From contig JAFGCW010000066.1 in assembly GCA_016932435.1 (NCBI GenBank), positions 62,001 to 126,000 of the forward strand: DNA of 64,000 nucleotides. Reading direction: 5' to 3'. The notes beneath the pieces are model-generated. The model was given only the letters and a program-made list of their open reading frames with translations. It was not told the origin of the DNA and ran no database searches. The position numbers and the translations under genes are program-made. The DNA comes from Dehalococcoidales bacterium. GTDB taxonomy: Bacteria > Chloroflexota > Dehalococcoidia > Dehalococcoidales > UBA2162. The first letter of the stretch is position 1. Every line of letters starts with the position of its first letter. Positions 1-9,042 of this stretch are shown piece after piece.

Positions 1-1
1 G

Positions 2-133
2 TTTCCTTTATTGATACTTCCCGGCAATGATGCCAGACCGGATTTATATCCTGAAAAAGAAGTTATCGATTATGCTCGGAAATATGGAAGAGTTATCAAA
101 AATCATAGAGAGATTTTAGAATTTTTTGAATGA
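2..133 (+). CDS. C-terminal fragment, possibly alpha/beta hydrolase
   Basis: An open frame enters from the left edge and ends at a TGA at 131-133, leaving 43 C-terminal residues. The segment LILPGNDARPDLYP looks like the loop after a late beta-strand in alpha/beta-hydrolase proteins, where the catalytic acid sits, and is followed by a helical tail ending EILEFFE. The fragment is too short to be certain. It could equally be another Rossmann-type enzyme. The next gene starts 63 bases downstream on the same strand. Confidence 0.45.
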   Translation, partial: FPLLILPGNDARPDLYPEKEVIDYARKYGRVIKNHREILEFFE

Positions 134-196
134 TTACTCATATAGAAAAGAGATTTCATTGTGCTGTTCGGTCTGTGGTGATACTATGAAAGAGAA

Positions 197-769
197 ATGA
201 AAAAGAAACTGGAGAAGACACTTTCAGAGAGAGACAGGCTGGAAATAGAAGATAATTCCCTGATATCAGCCGCTGTTTTAATACCGTTACTGGAAAAAGA
301 CGGTGAGTACCATCTTCTGTTCACCAAGCGGACTGATACACTCAGAGATCACAAGGGGCAGATATCTTTTCCCGGCGGGAGATGTGAGAAGCATGACACG
401 ACACCACTGGACACCGCTCTAAGAGAATCTAATGAAGAAATAGGGCTTTGTACTGATACGGTCGAGATTCTGGGGGCACTCGACGACAGGCCGACCATGC
501 ATACGAATTACCTGATTACACCGTATGTCGGTGTAATTCCGTGGCCGTGCGAATTGAATATCGATCCGGTAGAAGTGGATGAGGTATTCACCGTTCCCGT
601 TTCTACTCTCCTGGACAAAGATACCTTGCGACAGGAAGATGATCCTGCGAATAACGGCACCAGCGATGGTTATTTTTACTACTGTGACAACAGGATAATC
701 TGGGGGGCTACTGCCCGGATTATCACTCAGTTCCTGGATTTATGGTCGATGGCAGCGAAAAAAGACTAA
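197..769 (+). CDS. Nudix hydrolase, CoA diphosphatase type
   Basis: This 190-residue protein carries a complete Nudix box (GGRCEKHD, then RESNEEIGL) near residues 61-84. It is preceded by LLFTKRTDTLRDHKGQISFP, which matches the UPF0035/NudL signature found in coenzyme A diphosphatases. The expected reaction is Mg/Mn-dependent cleavage of CoA or acyl-CoA to a phosphopantetheine product and 3',5'-ADP, in the cytoplasm. The ATG at 197 follows the purine-rich AAAGAGAAA and gives the family's usual length. It stands alone, 105 bases before the next gene. CoA specificity is inferred from the signature only. Confidence 0.82.
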   Translation: MKKKLEKTLSERDRLEIEDNSLISAAVLIPLLEKDGEYHLLFTKRTDTLRDHKGQISFPGGRCEKHDTTPLDTALRESNEEIGLCTDTVEILGALDDRPTMHTNYLITPYVGVIPWPCELNIDPVEVDEVFTVPVSTLLDKDTLRQEDDPANNGTSDGYFYYCDNRIIWGATARIITQFLDLWSMAAKKD

Positions 770-874
770 TACCCTTGCTAAAATAAAGCTGCTTTCTCTT
801 GACCATCCACACGTTTCACTGTATTCTATTGATTGGCTCAATTGTGAATTTGTATTGAGTATCTGGAGTTACTA

Positions 875-1939
875 ATGAAAACAGCGGTTATCATGGATAT
901 GTACGGCTGTCCTAACCGATGCAGACATTGCTGGCTAAGGCATGACAGGAATGCGGATACGCCGGTAGAGGAATTCACCTGGTTAGCCGAACAATTCAAG
1001 AATTATGAAAGAGACGGGAAACCTTTCTTCGAAGAATTAACTTTCAACACCTGGTACCGTGAACCCGATTATGCCGATAGCTACAAGGAATTATGGGAAC
1101 TGGAAAAGGAACTAAGCACGGGCAAGGTTCCTCGATTCGAACTGGCAAGTATCTGGCGGCTGGTTAGAGATAAGGATTATGCTACCTGGCTGAAAGAGCT
1201 TGGAGTAGAGATTGTCCAGTTAACGCTTTTCGGAACTGAAGAGAACACGGATTATTTCAGGGGTAGAAAAGCGGCGTATAGAGAACATATGCAGGCAATC
1301 GATATCCTTCTTGAAAACGGAATGGTGCCGAGGATACAAATATTCCCGTTCTCGACCACGATCGATGATATAAACAGGCTGTACCGGGTCCTGCAGGATA
1401 TCAAACTCGAAGAACGAGTTAATGCTCTCGGAAAAGAATTTGCGTGTTTTCTGAATACGGTCACTCCGATGGGCAGCGGATTTTATCTGGAAGATATAAG
1501 ACTCAGGAAAAACGATATAGCCAGATTACCGGAGTATTTTATAGAAAAGACAGTCAAACATTTTAATTATGATGACATAAACGCATCCTGGATGACGGAA
1601 GCAGAAATTCTTCCTGAACTCCTGGTAGACGATAACCCTCTTAATCATCATTCGGATCGTGCATTTTATGTAGATTCTGAATTTAATGTATATCCTAACT
1701 GTGGGGAAATAGCTGAGTGGTGGTGCCTGGGCAATGTAAAAAGAGATGGTGTCAACATTATCATGGATAACTACCTGAACCGTACCTGTCCGGGATTGAG
1801 AATGAACCACGAAGTTCCAATAAGATATTTTGCTGCTAAATACGGTGATAAAATTCGGGATAGAATTTGTGAGAGATCCGACCTGGGATTGAAATGGATA
1901 AGGCTTGAAGCAATGAATAACAGGGAAGCTTATGTATAA
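875..1939 (+). CDS. Radical SAM protein of unknown specificity
   Basis: The 354-residue protein has a canonical radical SAM cluster motif, CPNRCRHCW (CX3CX2C), at residues 12-20, right at the N-terminus. A C-terminal region with PNCGEIAEWWC and a later cysteine (RTCPGL) could bind an auxiliary iron-sulfur cluster in the manner of SPASM/Twitch domains. The fold would generate a 5'-deoxyadenosyl radical, but I do not recognise the substrate. The ATG at 875 has a TGGAG Shine-Dalgarno sequence 8 bases upstream. It is flanked by a CoA diphosphatase and cobalamin genes, and nothing in the context fixes its role. Confidence 0.75.
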   Translation: MKTAVIMDMYGCPNRCRHCWLRHDRNADTPVEEFTWLAEQFKNYERDGKPFFEELTFNTWYREPDYADSYKELWELEKELSTGKVPRFELASIWRLVRDKDYATWLKELGVEIVQLTLFGTEENTDYFRGRKAAYREHMQAIDILLENGMVPRIQIFPFSTTIDDINRLYRVLQDIKLEERVNALGKEFACFLNTVTPMGSGFYLEDIRLRKNDIARLPEYFIEKTVKHFNYDDINASWMTEAEILPELLVDDNPLNHHSDRAFYVDSEFNVYPNCGEIAEWWCLGNVKRDGVNIIMDNYLNRTCPGLRMNHEVPIRYFAAKYGDKIRDRICERSDLGLKWIRLEAMNNREAYV

Positions 1940-1968
1940 TTATCCATTAAATCATTTTGAATTTCCTG

Positions 1969-1997
1969 TTGACAGATAATATCCCGTGATATATAAT
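1969..1997 (+). promoter_or_regulatory. Sigma-70-type promoter before cobO
   Basis: TTGACA at 1969-1974 and TATAAT at 1992-1997 are separated by exactly 17 bases, a consensus housekeeping promoter. It lies 75 bases upstream of the corrinoid adenosyltransferase gene. No cobalamin riboswitch is visible in the short leader. Confidence 0.75.
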
Positions 1998-2072
1998 GTC
2001 AAGTGAAATTGATTTGATACAAGTAAAATAGATTAAGTAAAGGTTGTTGTATCTACATCTAAAGGCCAGATA

Positions 2073-2639
2073 ATGGAGACATCAGAGCAGAAAACTAACG
2101 AAGAAAGTACCGGTAAAGATCATGGCCTTGTATTGATTAATACCGGAAACGGTAAGGGGAAAACCACGGCCGCTATGGGGTTGATGCTGCGTGCCTGGGG
2201 ACATGACAGGAAAGTAATCATGCTTCAGTTCGTGAAGAATACAAAGGCGAACTTCGGCGAACACCGGGCTGCCAGGCGGATAGGTATTGAGATAATTGCC
2301 GGCGGCGCCGGATTTGTTATACCCGGAGTTACCGGCGATGTTGAGAAAAGTATCCGATTGTCAAGAGAATTATGGAGTCGTGCAGCACAAATAATCACTG
2401 CCGGCGAGTACGATATGGTCGTCCTTGATGAGTTAAGCTATCCTCTGAAATTTGAATGGCTTGACGTGCAGGAAGTTATCAGTGTACTGCGAAACAGGCC
2501 GGATAGCGAACATGTGGTGATTACAGGGCGGGATATGCCCGAGGAATTGATCGAGTTTGCCGATATGGTAACTGAGTTTACCGAGATCAAGCATCATTTT
2601 AATAACGGCATCGAAGCTCAACCGGGAATAGAATTTTAA
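2073..2639 (+). CDS. cobO: Corrinoid adenosyltransferase (CobO/BtuR type)
   Basis: This is a 188-residue member of the CobA/CobO/BtuR P-loop family, which transfers the adenosyl group of ATP to cob(I)alamin or cob(I)yrinic acid a,c-diamide. The ATP-binding motif GNGKGKTTAAMG lies near residues 25-36, and the Walker-B-like VVLDELSYPL follows around residues 112-121. Length and layout are normal for the family. It has its own promoter at 1969-1997 and lies upstream of further corrinoid genes on the same strand, which supports a role in cofactor assembly or salvage. Confidence 0.92.
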   Translation: METSEQKTNEESTGKDHGLVLINTGNGKGKTTAAMGLMLRAWGHDRKVIMLQFVKNTKANFGEHRAARRIGIEIIAGGAGFVIPGVTGDVEKSIRLSRELWSRAAQIITAGEYDMVVLDELSYPLKFEWLDVQEVISVLRNRPDSEHVVITGRDMPEELIEFADMVTEFTEIKHHFNNGIEAQPGIEF

Positions 2640-2670
2640 TAGTTGGCGTTCACTCATTCCATTCACCTCG

Positions 2671-2701
2671 CTTCCCTTCCCGGTCGTCTCGGGAAGGGAA
2701 G
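2671..2701. terminator. Hairpin after cobO, possible terminator
   Basis: A perfect 11-bp stem (CTTCCCTTCCC pairing with GGGAAGGGAAG) with a 9-base loop starts 31 bases after the cobO stop. There is no T-run on either side, so it may be a Rho-type or processing hairpin rather than a classical intrinsic terminator. Confidence 0.45.
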
Positions 2702-2828
2702 GCACGGGGTGACTACAACCTATCCTCTACGGCGATCAGATACCAATACTCATTGTTGCTAATACCCCACAATTGCTATAATGAGGGAAAATCTACCAGA
2801 CTTTTAGTTCAGTCAAGCGTGGTGAATT

Positions 2829-3611
2829 ATGATCGAAGTATTACGTAATAAAAATCTGACGACCAAATTCCAGATTCTTGCTGAAATAGCGGACAGGGGA
2901 CCTGAGATCCAGCAGAGAGAGATTGCCAGGAAACTTGATATTACTCCGCAGGCCGTATCCGATTATATTGCCCAGCTTATTAAAGAGGACATGCTCATAT
3001 CGAGAGGCCGTTCAAGTTACAAGGTTACCAACGAAGGCATAAACTGGGTAATCAAAGAACTGAAAGAGCTGAACAATTACAGTATCTCAATACAGAGGGC
3101 TGTTAACAGTATATCGGTCAGTGCCGCGATAGCGGCAGATGATCTGATGAAGAACCAGCAGGTAGGACTCAGGATGAAAGATGGATTATTATTTGCTTCT
3201 TCGAATACCGATGCGAGTGCAACAGGTATAGCGACCACTGCTGCCAAGTCAGGTGATGATATCGGAATATCGGATATCAGGGGGATTGTTTCTCTTGAAA
3301 TTGGTAAAGTGGTAATCGCGATAGTTCCCGGAATAGAGAAGGGTGGCTCGGGGAAAGTGAATTATGATGCACTGGGCAGATATATCAAAGGAAGTCAGTT
3401 CGTAGTTTCTATGGGATTAGAGTCGTATGCCGCTTTAAATAAAGCAGGCGTGGAATTTTATCAATTCGGCGCAATCGAAGCGGCTATTGAAGCAGCGAAG
3501 TGCGGACTGAATCCACTCGTCGTCTGTGTTGAGAATGAAGTATCCAGACTTATATCAAGGCTGGAACAGGAACGGATTAACTACGAACTGCGAGAAGTGT
3601 CAAAGAAATAA
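2829..3611 (+). CDS. Winged-helix regulator with C-terminal sensor-like domain
   Basis: The 260-residue protein has an N-terminal winged helix-turn-helix (residues about 10-75). QQREIARKLDITPQAVSDYI is the HTH core and SRGRSSYKVTNEG the wing, as in MarR/ArsR-type and archaeal-type regulators. The remaining 180 residues form an alpha/beta domain rich in G, A, I and V that I do not recognise and that might sense a ligand. The gene precedes cbiB-cobD-cbiP by 80 bases on the same strand, so control of corrinoid genes is plausible but unproven. Confidence 0.65.
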   Translation: MIEVLRNKNLTTKFQILAEIADRGPEIQQREIARKLDITPQAVSDYIAQLIKEDMLISRGRSSYKVTNEGINWVIKELKELNNYSISIQRAVNSISVSAAIAADDLMKNQQVGLRMKDGLLFASSNTDASATGIATTAAKSGDDIGISDIRGIVSLEIGKVVIAIVPGIEKGGSGKVNYDALGRYIKGSQFVVSMGLESYAALNKAGVEFYQFGAIEAAIEAAKCGLNPLVVCVENEVSRLISRLEQERINYELREVSKK

Positions 3612-3691
3612 TAGCCTTTATCAATATCCGACTGTATCACGGAAAAACTGACAATCGACTTATCACAACCTCCGTCAAGGAATAATCGTTT

Positions 3692-4627
3692 ATGCTTGTT
3701 TATCTTTATATTTTACCTCTGGCACTCATGATCGACCTGATCATAGGAGAATATCCTGCTTTTCTTCATCCGGTAACATGGATAGGAAACGTCATTTCGT
3801 TTCTGTTGAAAGCAGCACCCGGAAAAGGATCGGCACTGCAGTTTCTTTACGGCGTGTTAATGGTTGTTTTTACGGTTATCTTATTTACCGCTCCCGTGGT
3901 TTTCCTGCTCCTTTATCTCAGAGACTGGTCGACTATCAGTTTTATTATCGTCGCCGCGCTGCTTTTGAAATCCACATTCTCAATCAGAATTCTGTACCGG
4001 CTGGCGAACAACGTAAAACGACTCCTTGATGATGGGAAGATCTACGCTGCCAGGAAAGAGACTTCATACTTGGTAAGTCGCGACACAACCAATCTTAACC
4101 AGGAACAGATAACATCCGCTATCGTGGAAATGGAGACTGAGAGTATAACGGATAGCCTGGCAGCACCGCTGTTCTACTGGCTTATTTTCGGTGTACCGGG
4201 TGCAATTGCGTATCGCGTGATAAACACACTTGATTCGAGAATAGGATATCACGGGGAGTATGAATACACGGGAAAATTCGCGGCGATACTGGATGATATT
4301 TTGAACTTTGTTCCGGCACGGCTGGCAGGACTGCTTCTTGTCGTGTCTGCATATATTGCGAGGAAAAACGGGAGAAAAGCCTGGAGGACTTTGCTGAGCG
4401 ACCATGGGAAAACAGCCAGCCCGAATGCCGGATGGACAATGTCTGCCGCAGCAGGAGCTCTGGGTATACGACTGGAAAAACCGGGTCATTACCGGCTGGG
4501 ACATACAGGCAGAGAGCCTGATTCATCGTCGATATCCGGTGGTTTACAACTCGTGATTGTAACATGCCTGCTTTGGTGCTGCATCTGCATCGGGATAATG
4601 GGAGTACGATATGCCCTTACAGCCTAG
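3692..4627 (+). CDS. cbiB: Adenosylcobinamide-phosphate synthase CbiB
   Basis: This is a 311-residue polytopic membrane protein of the CbiB/CobD family, which attaches aminopropanol or its phosphate to adenosylcobyric acid. The N-terminal DLIIGEYPAFLHPVTWIGN and the loop SRDTTNLNQEQITSAIVE are family hallmarks, as is the later SPNAGWTMSAAAGALG. Length is normal. Its 3' end overlaps the next gene by 17 bases, so translation is likely coupled. The next gene supplies the aminopropanol phosphate. Confidence 0.93.
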   Translation: MLVYLYILPLALMIDLIIGEYPAFLHPVTWIGNVISFLLKAAPGKGSALQFLYGVLMVVFTVILFTAPVVFLLLYLRDWSTISFIIVAALLLKSTFSIRILYRLANNVKRLLDDGKIYAARKETSYLVSRDTTNLNQEQITSAIVEMETESITDSLAAPLFYWLIFGVPGAIAYRVINTLDSRIGYHGEYEYTGKFAAILDDILNFVPARLAGLLLVVSAYIARKNGRKAWRTLLSDHGKTASPNAGWTMSAAAGALGIRLEKPGHYRLGHTGREPDSSSISGGLQLVIVTCLLWCCICIGIMGVRYALTA

Positions 4628-5702
4628 AGAAGCCGTATCGAATTTAAAAGTTGGAGTTCACGGCGGGTTCGATCAAGCTGAACTTGAAACGCTTGGAATA
4701 AATCCCGATGAGATAATCGATTTCAGCGTAAGTACCAATCCTGTCGGAATCCCGCCCGGAATATTAAGACAGGTTTCGGTAAAGGATCTATCAAGGTACC
4801 CCGATTCACAATCTACTCTTCTGAAGAGAGAAATCGCCCGTATAAGCGGGATTTCTGAGAGTAATGTGCTGGTATGCGGCGGTTCGACCGAGATAATCCG
4901 CCTGGTAGTGACAGCGTATCTTGGTGAAAAAGACAGAGTATTGCTGGTAGAACCGACGTATGGTGAGTACCGTTTATCATGCGAAATTGCAGGCGCAGAA
5001 GTCAAGACATGTCTCACATCGGCAAAGGATGATTTCAGACCTGATATAAATGTACTGGCAGATTATATAAAGACTGAAAAGCCTAAACTAGTATTTCTAT
5101 GCAATCCGAATAATCCGACGGGCTACTATCTGAAAAAAAATGAGTTCGAGACAATACTCTCAGCAGCGTCAGAGTCGCTAGTCGTCCTTGACGAGGCTTA
5201 TATTTCCTTTGTAGAACAGGCCTGGTTATCTACCGGGTATATCGATCGAAACAACCTGCTGATAGTACGCTCCATGACCAAGGATTATGCCCTTGCCGGC
5301 TTTCGTCTCGGGTATGCTCTTGCAGGCGAAGAGATTATTAACGTACTGAGTCGAGTTTGCCCTCCATGGAATGTGAACACCATCGCACAGAGGGCCGGCA
5401 TTATGGCTTTACAGAATAAGGAATATCTTGAAAAGAGCCAAGAGCGGGTATTCAGGGAGAAGACATATCTGGTGGCAAATCTGGAAAAACTGAGATATCT
5501 CTGCGTTCCGTCCAACGCCAATTATTTCCTGGTAAAGGTTAATAATGCCGCTGAGTTCAGAAAACAACTCCTGGTCAGCAAGAGAATACTCGTCAGAGAC
5601 TGCACTTCATTCGGACTGCCGGAATACATACGTATTGCTCCGCGGTCTCATAATCAAAACCGAAAACTGATAATCGCAATAAAGGAACTTGTCAATGACT
5701 AG
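4611..5702 (+). CDS. cobD: L-threonine-O-3-phosphate decarboxylase CobD-like
   Basis: This 363-residue protein belongs to the class I/II PLP-dependent aminotransferase fold (HisC/CobD group). Visible motifs are CNPNNPTGYY (residues about 164-173), LDEAYISF for the PLP-ring aspartate, and SMTKDYALAGFRLGY, in which the lysine forms the Schiff base. HisC (histidinol-phosphate aminotransferase) is the alternative by sequence. Its position between cbiB and cbiP, overlapping both, makes production of (R)-1-amino-2-propanol phosphate for the cobalamin nucleotide loop the better call. Confidence 0.85.
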   Translation: MPLQPREAVSNLKVGVHGGFDQAELETLGINPDEIIDFSVSTNPVGIPPGILRQVSVKDLSRYPDSQSTLLKREIARISGISESNVLVCGGSTEIIRLVVTAYLGEKDRVLLVEPTYGEYRLSCEIAGAEVKTCLTSAKDDFRPDINVLADYIKTEKPKLVFLCNPNNPTGYYLKKNEFETILSAASESLVVLDEAYISFVEQAWLSTGYIDRNNLLIVRSMTKDYALAGFRLGYALAGEEIINVLSRVCPPWNVNTIAQRAGIMALQNKEYLEKSQERVFREKTYLVANLEKLRYLCVPSNANYFLVKVNNAAEFRKQLLVSKRILVRDCTSFGLPEYIRIAPRSHNQNRKLIIAIKELVND

Positions 5703-7227
5703 CAGAGGAAGTAAAGCAAAGGTATTAATGGTGCAAGGGACCGCTTCTTCAGCCGGGAAAAGTATACTCGTGGCTGCTTTGTGCCGCATTTTTAAACAGG
5801 ACGGGTATAAGGTAGCACCGTTCAAATCACAGAATATGTCACTGAATTCATTTGTAACCAAAGAGGGTGGCGAGATAGGGCGCGCCCAGGTAGTCCAGGC
5901 CGAAGCCGCCGGGATAGAACCGACGGTCGATATGAATCCGATACTCCTGAAACCGGAAGCCGACAGCAAGTCACAGGTTATCGTAATGGGTAAGGTGATG
6001 GAAACCTTGCAGGCGAGAAAATATTATGAACATAAATCCGACTTGCTGAAGATAGTCTCGGCAGCGCTGGATCGTCTCCGGTCTGCCTATGACGTGGTGG
6101 TTATCGAAGGCGCGGGAAGCGCGGCAGAGATAAACCTTAAAGACAGGGAAATCGTCAACATGAGAATAGCGAAGCTGGCTAACTCACCGGTACTGCTTAT
6201 CGGCGACATCGACAGGGGAGGGATATTTGCCTCTCTTATCGGTACTGTCGATTTGCTTGAACCGGAAGAAAGGAAGCTGGTAAAAGGCCTGGTAATCAAT
6301 AAGTTCAGGGGAGATATTTCACTGTTCGAGTCTGGTATAAAATTTATCGAGGAAAGATCAGGAATACCTTGTGTCGGAGTCATTCCTTATTTCCGTGATA
6401 TCGCGATTGCCCAGGAAGATTCGGTCTACCTGGATGAGAGACAAGAGAACGGTACGATCGGAAATCTTGATATAGCAGTGATCAGATTGCCGCACATATC
6501 GAACTACGATGATTTCGATCCCCTGGAGAGAGAAGGCTGCAGAATACGTTATATTACGGATCGTAAACAGCTCGGGAATCCGCAGTTAATTATTATTCCC
6601 GGCAGTAAAAGCACTGTTGCGGACCTGAATTTTCTGCGTGATACAGGCCTGGCTGATGAAATTACCCGGTTGAACAACAGCGGTACTCCGGTAATGGGAA
6701 TATGCGGCGGATACCAGATGCTTGGCAGAAGGCTGGACGATCCATATGGGGTAGAATCCTCAGAAGGTTCGACCCAGGGTCTGCATCTCCTGGACATGGT
6801 GACTGTTTTCAATAGGGAAAAGACCACTACTCAGGTGAAAGGAACGGTGAGTTCCGTTAAGGGAATACTGTCCGAAGCTGAGGGTAAGGAAATAGAAGGC
6901 TATGAAATACATATGGGTGAATCAGTCGAAAATAACGAAGCCAGTCCTTTCCGAATTCTGCAGACACCGGATGGAAAAGCCGGTTACAGCGATGGAGCTA
7001 TAAACGGCGGAGGTACCGTTCTGGGGACCTATATACACGGCATTTTTAACAAAGACGGTTTCAGAGCCGGATTCCTGGATTCGCTTCGGAAATACCACCG
7101 AATGGCGGTGCGTGAAGAGTATAATTTCGAAGAAAAAGACCACGAATATGATAAACTGGCCGACCTGGTGCGCGGCAGTCTCGATACGCAACTGATATAC
7201 CGGATAATCGAAGACGGTATCCGGTAG
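5695..7227 (+). CDS. cbiP: Cobyric acid synthase CbiP/CobQ
   Basis: This protein of about 510 residues amidates four carboxyl groups of adenosylcobyrinic acid a,c-diamide. It has an N-terminal dethiobiotin-synthetase-like domain (VQGTASSAGKSILVAALCR, then FKSQNMSLNS) and a C-terminal triad-type glutamine amidotransferase domain (GICGGYQMLGR with the nucleophilic cysteine, and GTYIHGIF with the histidine). The ATG at 5695 has AAAGGA about 8 bases upstream and is preferred to a TTG two codons earlier. It overlaps the stop of cobD by 8 bases, which indicates an operon. Confidence 0.94.
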   Translation: MTSRGSKAKVLMVQGTASSAGKSILVAALCRIFKQDGYKVAPFKSQNMSLNSFVTKEGGEIGRAQVVQAEAAGIEPTVDMNPILLKPEADSKSQVIVMGKVMETLQARKYYEHKSDLLKIVSAALDRLRSAYDVVVIEGAGSAAEINLKDREIVNMRIAKLANSPVLLIGDIDRGGIFASLIGTVDLLEPEERKLVKGLVINKFRGDISLFESGIKFIEERSGIPCVGVIPYFRDIAIAQEDSVYLDERQENGTIGNLDIAVIRLPHISNYDDFDPLEREGCRIRYITDRKQLGNPQLIIIPGSKSTVADLNFLRDTGLADEITRLNNSGTPVMGICGGYQMLGRRLDDPYGVESSEGSTQGLHLLDMVTVFNREKTTTQVKGTVSSVKGILSEAEGKEIEGYEIHMGESVENNEASPFRILQTPDGKAGYSDGAINGGGTVLGTYIHGIFNKDGFRAGFLDSLRKYHRMAVREEYNFEEKDHEYDKLADLVRGSLDTQLIYRIIEDGIR

Positions 7228-7265
7228 TTATATATTCTTCAATGATCAATTCAGACGTATGTGTA

Positions 7266-7295
7266 ATTGCGTTATCGTGCTGTAAAAACCTATAA
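7266..7295 (+). promoter_or_regulatory. Promoter before moaB-moeA
   Basis: TTGCGT at 7266-7271 and TATAAT at 7290-7295 are separated by 18 bases. They sit about 35 bases upstream of the moaB start codon in the only gap between cbiP and moaB. Confidence 0.6.
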
Positions 7296-7328
7296 TGAAA
7301 TCAGAACACATGATTAAGGGGATATGCT

Positions 7329-7832
7329 ATGAGTCACCTTGAACACAAGGAACTGTCACCGAAGGCAATAACCTGTGCCGTCCTGATTATATCCGACAGC
7401 AGAACGGAAAAGACGGATGAATCGGGGAAATACCTGGTTGAAAAGATGGAAAGCAACGGGCATACGGTAGTAGATTACGCATTACTGAAAAACGATGCGG
7501 ATGCGATAAAGAACAAGGTGAGAGAATACCTGGCCCAGGAAGAATTACAGGTAATCATCACGAGTGGCGGGACAGGCGTCAGCATTCGGGACGTCACAGT
7601 TGAAACAGTGACACCAATGCTGGATAAGATGCTCGATGGATTCGGCGAGTTGTTTCGGACGCTGTCTTACATGGAGATAGGTACTGCGAGTATTATGAGC
7701 CGGGCAATAGCAGGAGTAACAGGTGGAAAGATAATAATATCTATTCCCGGTTCACTCGCTGCGGTTAAATTAGCGGTAGAGAAAATAATCCTGTCCGAAA
7801 TCGGGCACATGGTAAGGGAGGCTACACGATGA
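7329..7832 (+). CDS. moaB: Molybdopterin adenylyltransferase-type protein MoaB/Mog
   Basis: The 167-residue protein is a MoaB/MogA family member that adenylylates molybdopterin before metal insertion. The sequence ITSGGTGVSIRDVTVETVTP (residues about 77-96) is the family's molybdopterin-binding signature, followed by SRAIAGVTGGKIIISIPGS. The ATG follows AAGGGGATA. Its stop overlaps the moeA start (ATGA), giving a coupled moaB-moeA pair that performs the last steps of Mo/W cofactor assembly. Confidence 0.92.
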   Translation: MSHLEHKELSPKAITCAVLIISDSRTEKTDESGKYLVEKMESNGHTVVDYALLKNDADAIKNKVREYLAQEELQVIITSGGTGVSIRDVTVETVTPMLDKMLDGFGELFRTLSYMEIGTASIMSRAIAGVTGGKIIISIPGSLAAVKLAVEKIILSEIGHMVREATR

Positions 7833-9034
7833 GACCTTTAGTGTCATTACTACCCTTTGATGAAGCACTGGAAACAGTAAAGAAAAACATCAAACCTATT
7901 AATGATACGGAAGTTATAAGTATCGAAAATGCGGTGGGGAGAGTCTTGGCGGAGGATATAACCGCTACTGAAAGTACGCCTCCATTTAATCGCGGCGCTA
8001 TGGACGGGTATGCGGTGAAAGCAGAAGATACCTCCGGAGCGAGTAAGGAAAATCCGTCCGTGCTCGAGCTCGTAGGGGTAATTCATGCAGGAGATGTACC
8101 CGATGGAGGTGTAGGTACCGGACAGTGTATGCAGATTGCTACGGGCGCAATGTTGCCTGATGGGACCGATGCTGTAGTGAAGGTGGAAGAAACAAGTATA
8201 GCCGGCAGTATGGTTTCGATATACAAAGAGGTCTCACCTTTTACAGATGTAGGAAAAAAGGGAGAAGATATTAAAGCAGGTGAAACAGTGCTAAACGCCG
8301 GTATGTACCTCGATGCTGGAAAGGTAGGTGTGCTGGCTTCCCAGGGACTTGAGAAAGTAAAGGTTTACATAAAACCGAGAGTTGCAGTAATGCCATCCGG
8401 TGAGGAAGTCGTGGAACTCGGTAAGAAACTCAAGCCGGGACAATTATATGATATCAATTCATATACCATTTTATCCGTAGTTAATGAGAATGGCGGAATA
8501 CCGGTCAGACCGGGAATCATCGGTGATACCGTTGAGGAAATCAGGACAAAGCTTACGGAAGCGCTTGAAAAAAGTGACTTCCTGGTATTTTCTGGAGGCT
8601 CATCGGCAGGGGAGAAAGACCTGCTTTCATCGGTAGTGGCAGAGATGGGAATTATCGTGTTCCATGGAGTCGAGATAAAACCGGGGAAACCGACGATGTT
8701 TGCCATCATTAACGATAAGCCGGTCTTCGGTATGCCGGGGCATCCGACGTCATCACTTATCAATTCGTATCTTTTCCTGGCGCCTGCTCTTAGAATAATG
8801 GCCAGATTGCCGCGGAAAAGGGTAGAGACAGTAACAGCAAAACTCAGCAAAGCAGCTAAAGGGGCTAAAGACAGGCCCCAGTTAATGACCGTGAAACTTG
8901 AAGGTGAGGAAGCAATACCTGTGTTCACCGAATCCGGAGCGATAACCAGTATCTCCAGGGCAGACGCTTATTTCAAGATTGAAAAAAATGGATCGGTCGA
9001 AAAAGGCGAAGAGGTTACCGTTACTCTCTTTTAA
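7829..9034 (+). CDS. moeA: Molybdopterin molybdenumtransferase MoeA
   Basis: This 401-residue MoeA inserts molybdate or tungstate into adenylylated molybdopterin. Signatures visible are PPFNRGAMDGYA (residues about 51-62), SGGSSAGEKD (about 253-262) and GMPGHPTSS (about 301-309), with the small C-terminal domain IV present. Length is normal for a protein without the extra C-terminal domain seen in some archaeal homologues. Since the window also carries tungstate transporters and an AOR-family enzyme, tungsten could be its metal. That is inference. Confidence 0.95.
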   Translation: MRPLVSLLPFDEALETVKKNIKPINDTEVISIENAVGRVLAEDITATESTPPFNRGAMDGYAVKAEDTSGASKENPSVLELVGVIHAGDVPDGGVGTGQCMQIATGAMLPDGTDAVVKVEETSIAGSMVSIYKEVSPFTDVGKKGEDIKAGETVLNAGMYLDAGKVGVLASQGLEKVKVYIKPRVAVMPSGEEVVELGKKLKPGQLYDINSYTILSVVNENGGIPVRPGIIGDTVEEIRTKLTEALEKSDFLVFSGGSSAGEKDLLSSVVAEMGIIVFHGVEIKPGKPTMFAIINDKPVFGMPGHPTSSLINSYLFLAPALRIMARLPRKRVETVTAKLSKAAKGAKDRPQLMTVKLEGEEAIPVFTESGAITSISRADAYFKIEKNGSVEKGEEVTVTLF

Positions 9035-9042
9035 AAAGCAAA

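Noticed and set aside
4611..5702. Annotation as histidinol-phosphate aminotransferase
   Set aside because: Sequence alone allows it, but overlap with cbiB and cbiP and absence of histidine genes favour threonine-phosphate decarboxylase.
8365..8928. Long antisense open frame (187 codons) opposite moeA
   Set aside because: moeA is intact with all motifs on the other strand, and the antisense translation shows no recognisable domain and no ribosome-binding site.
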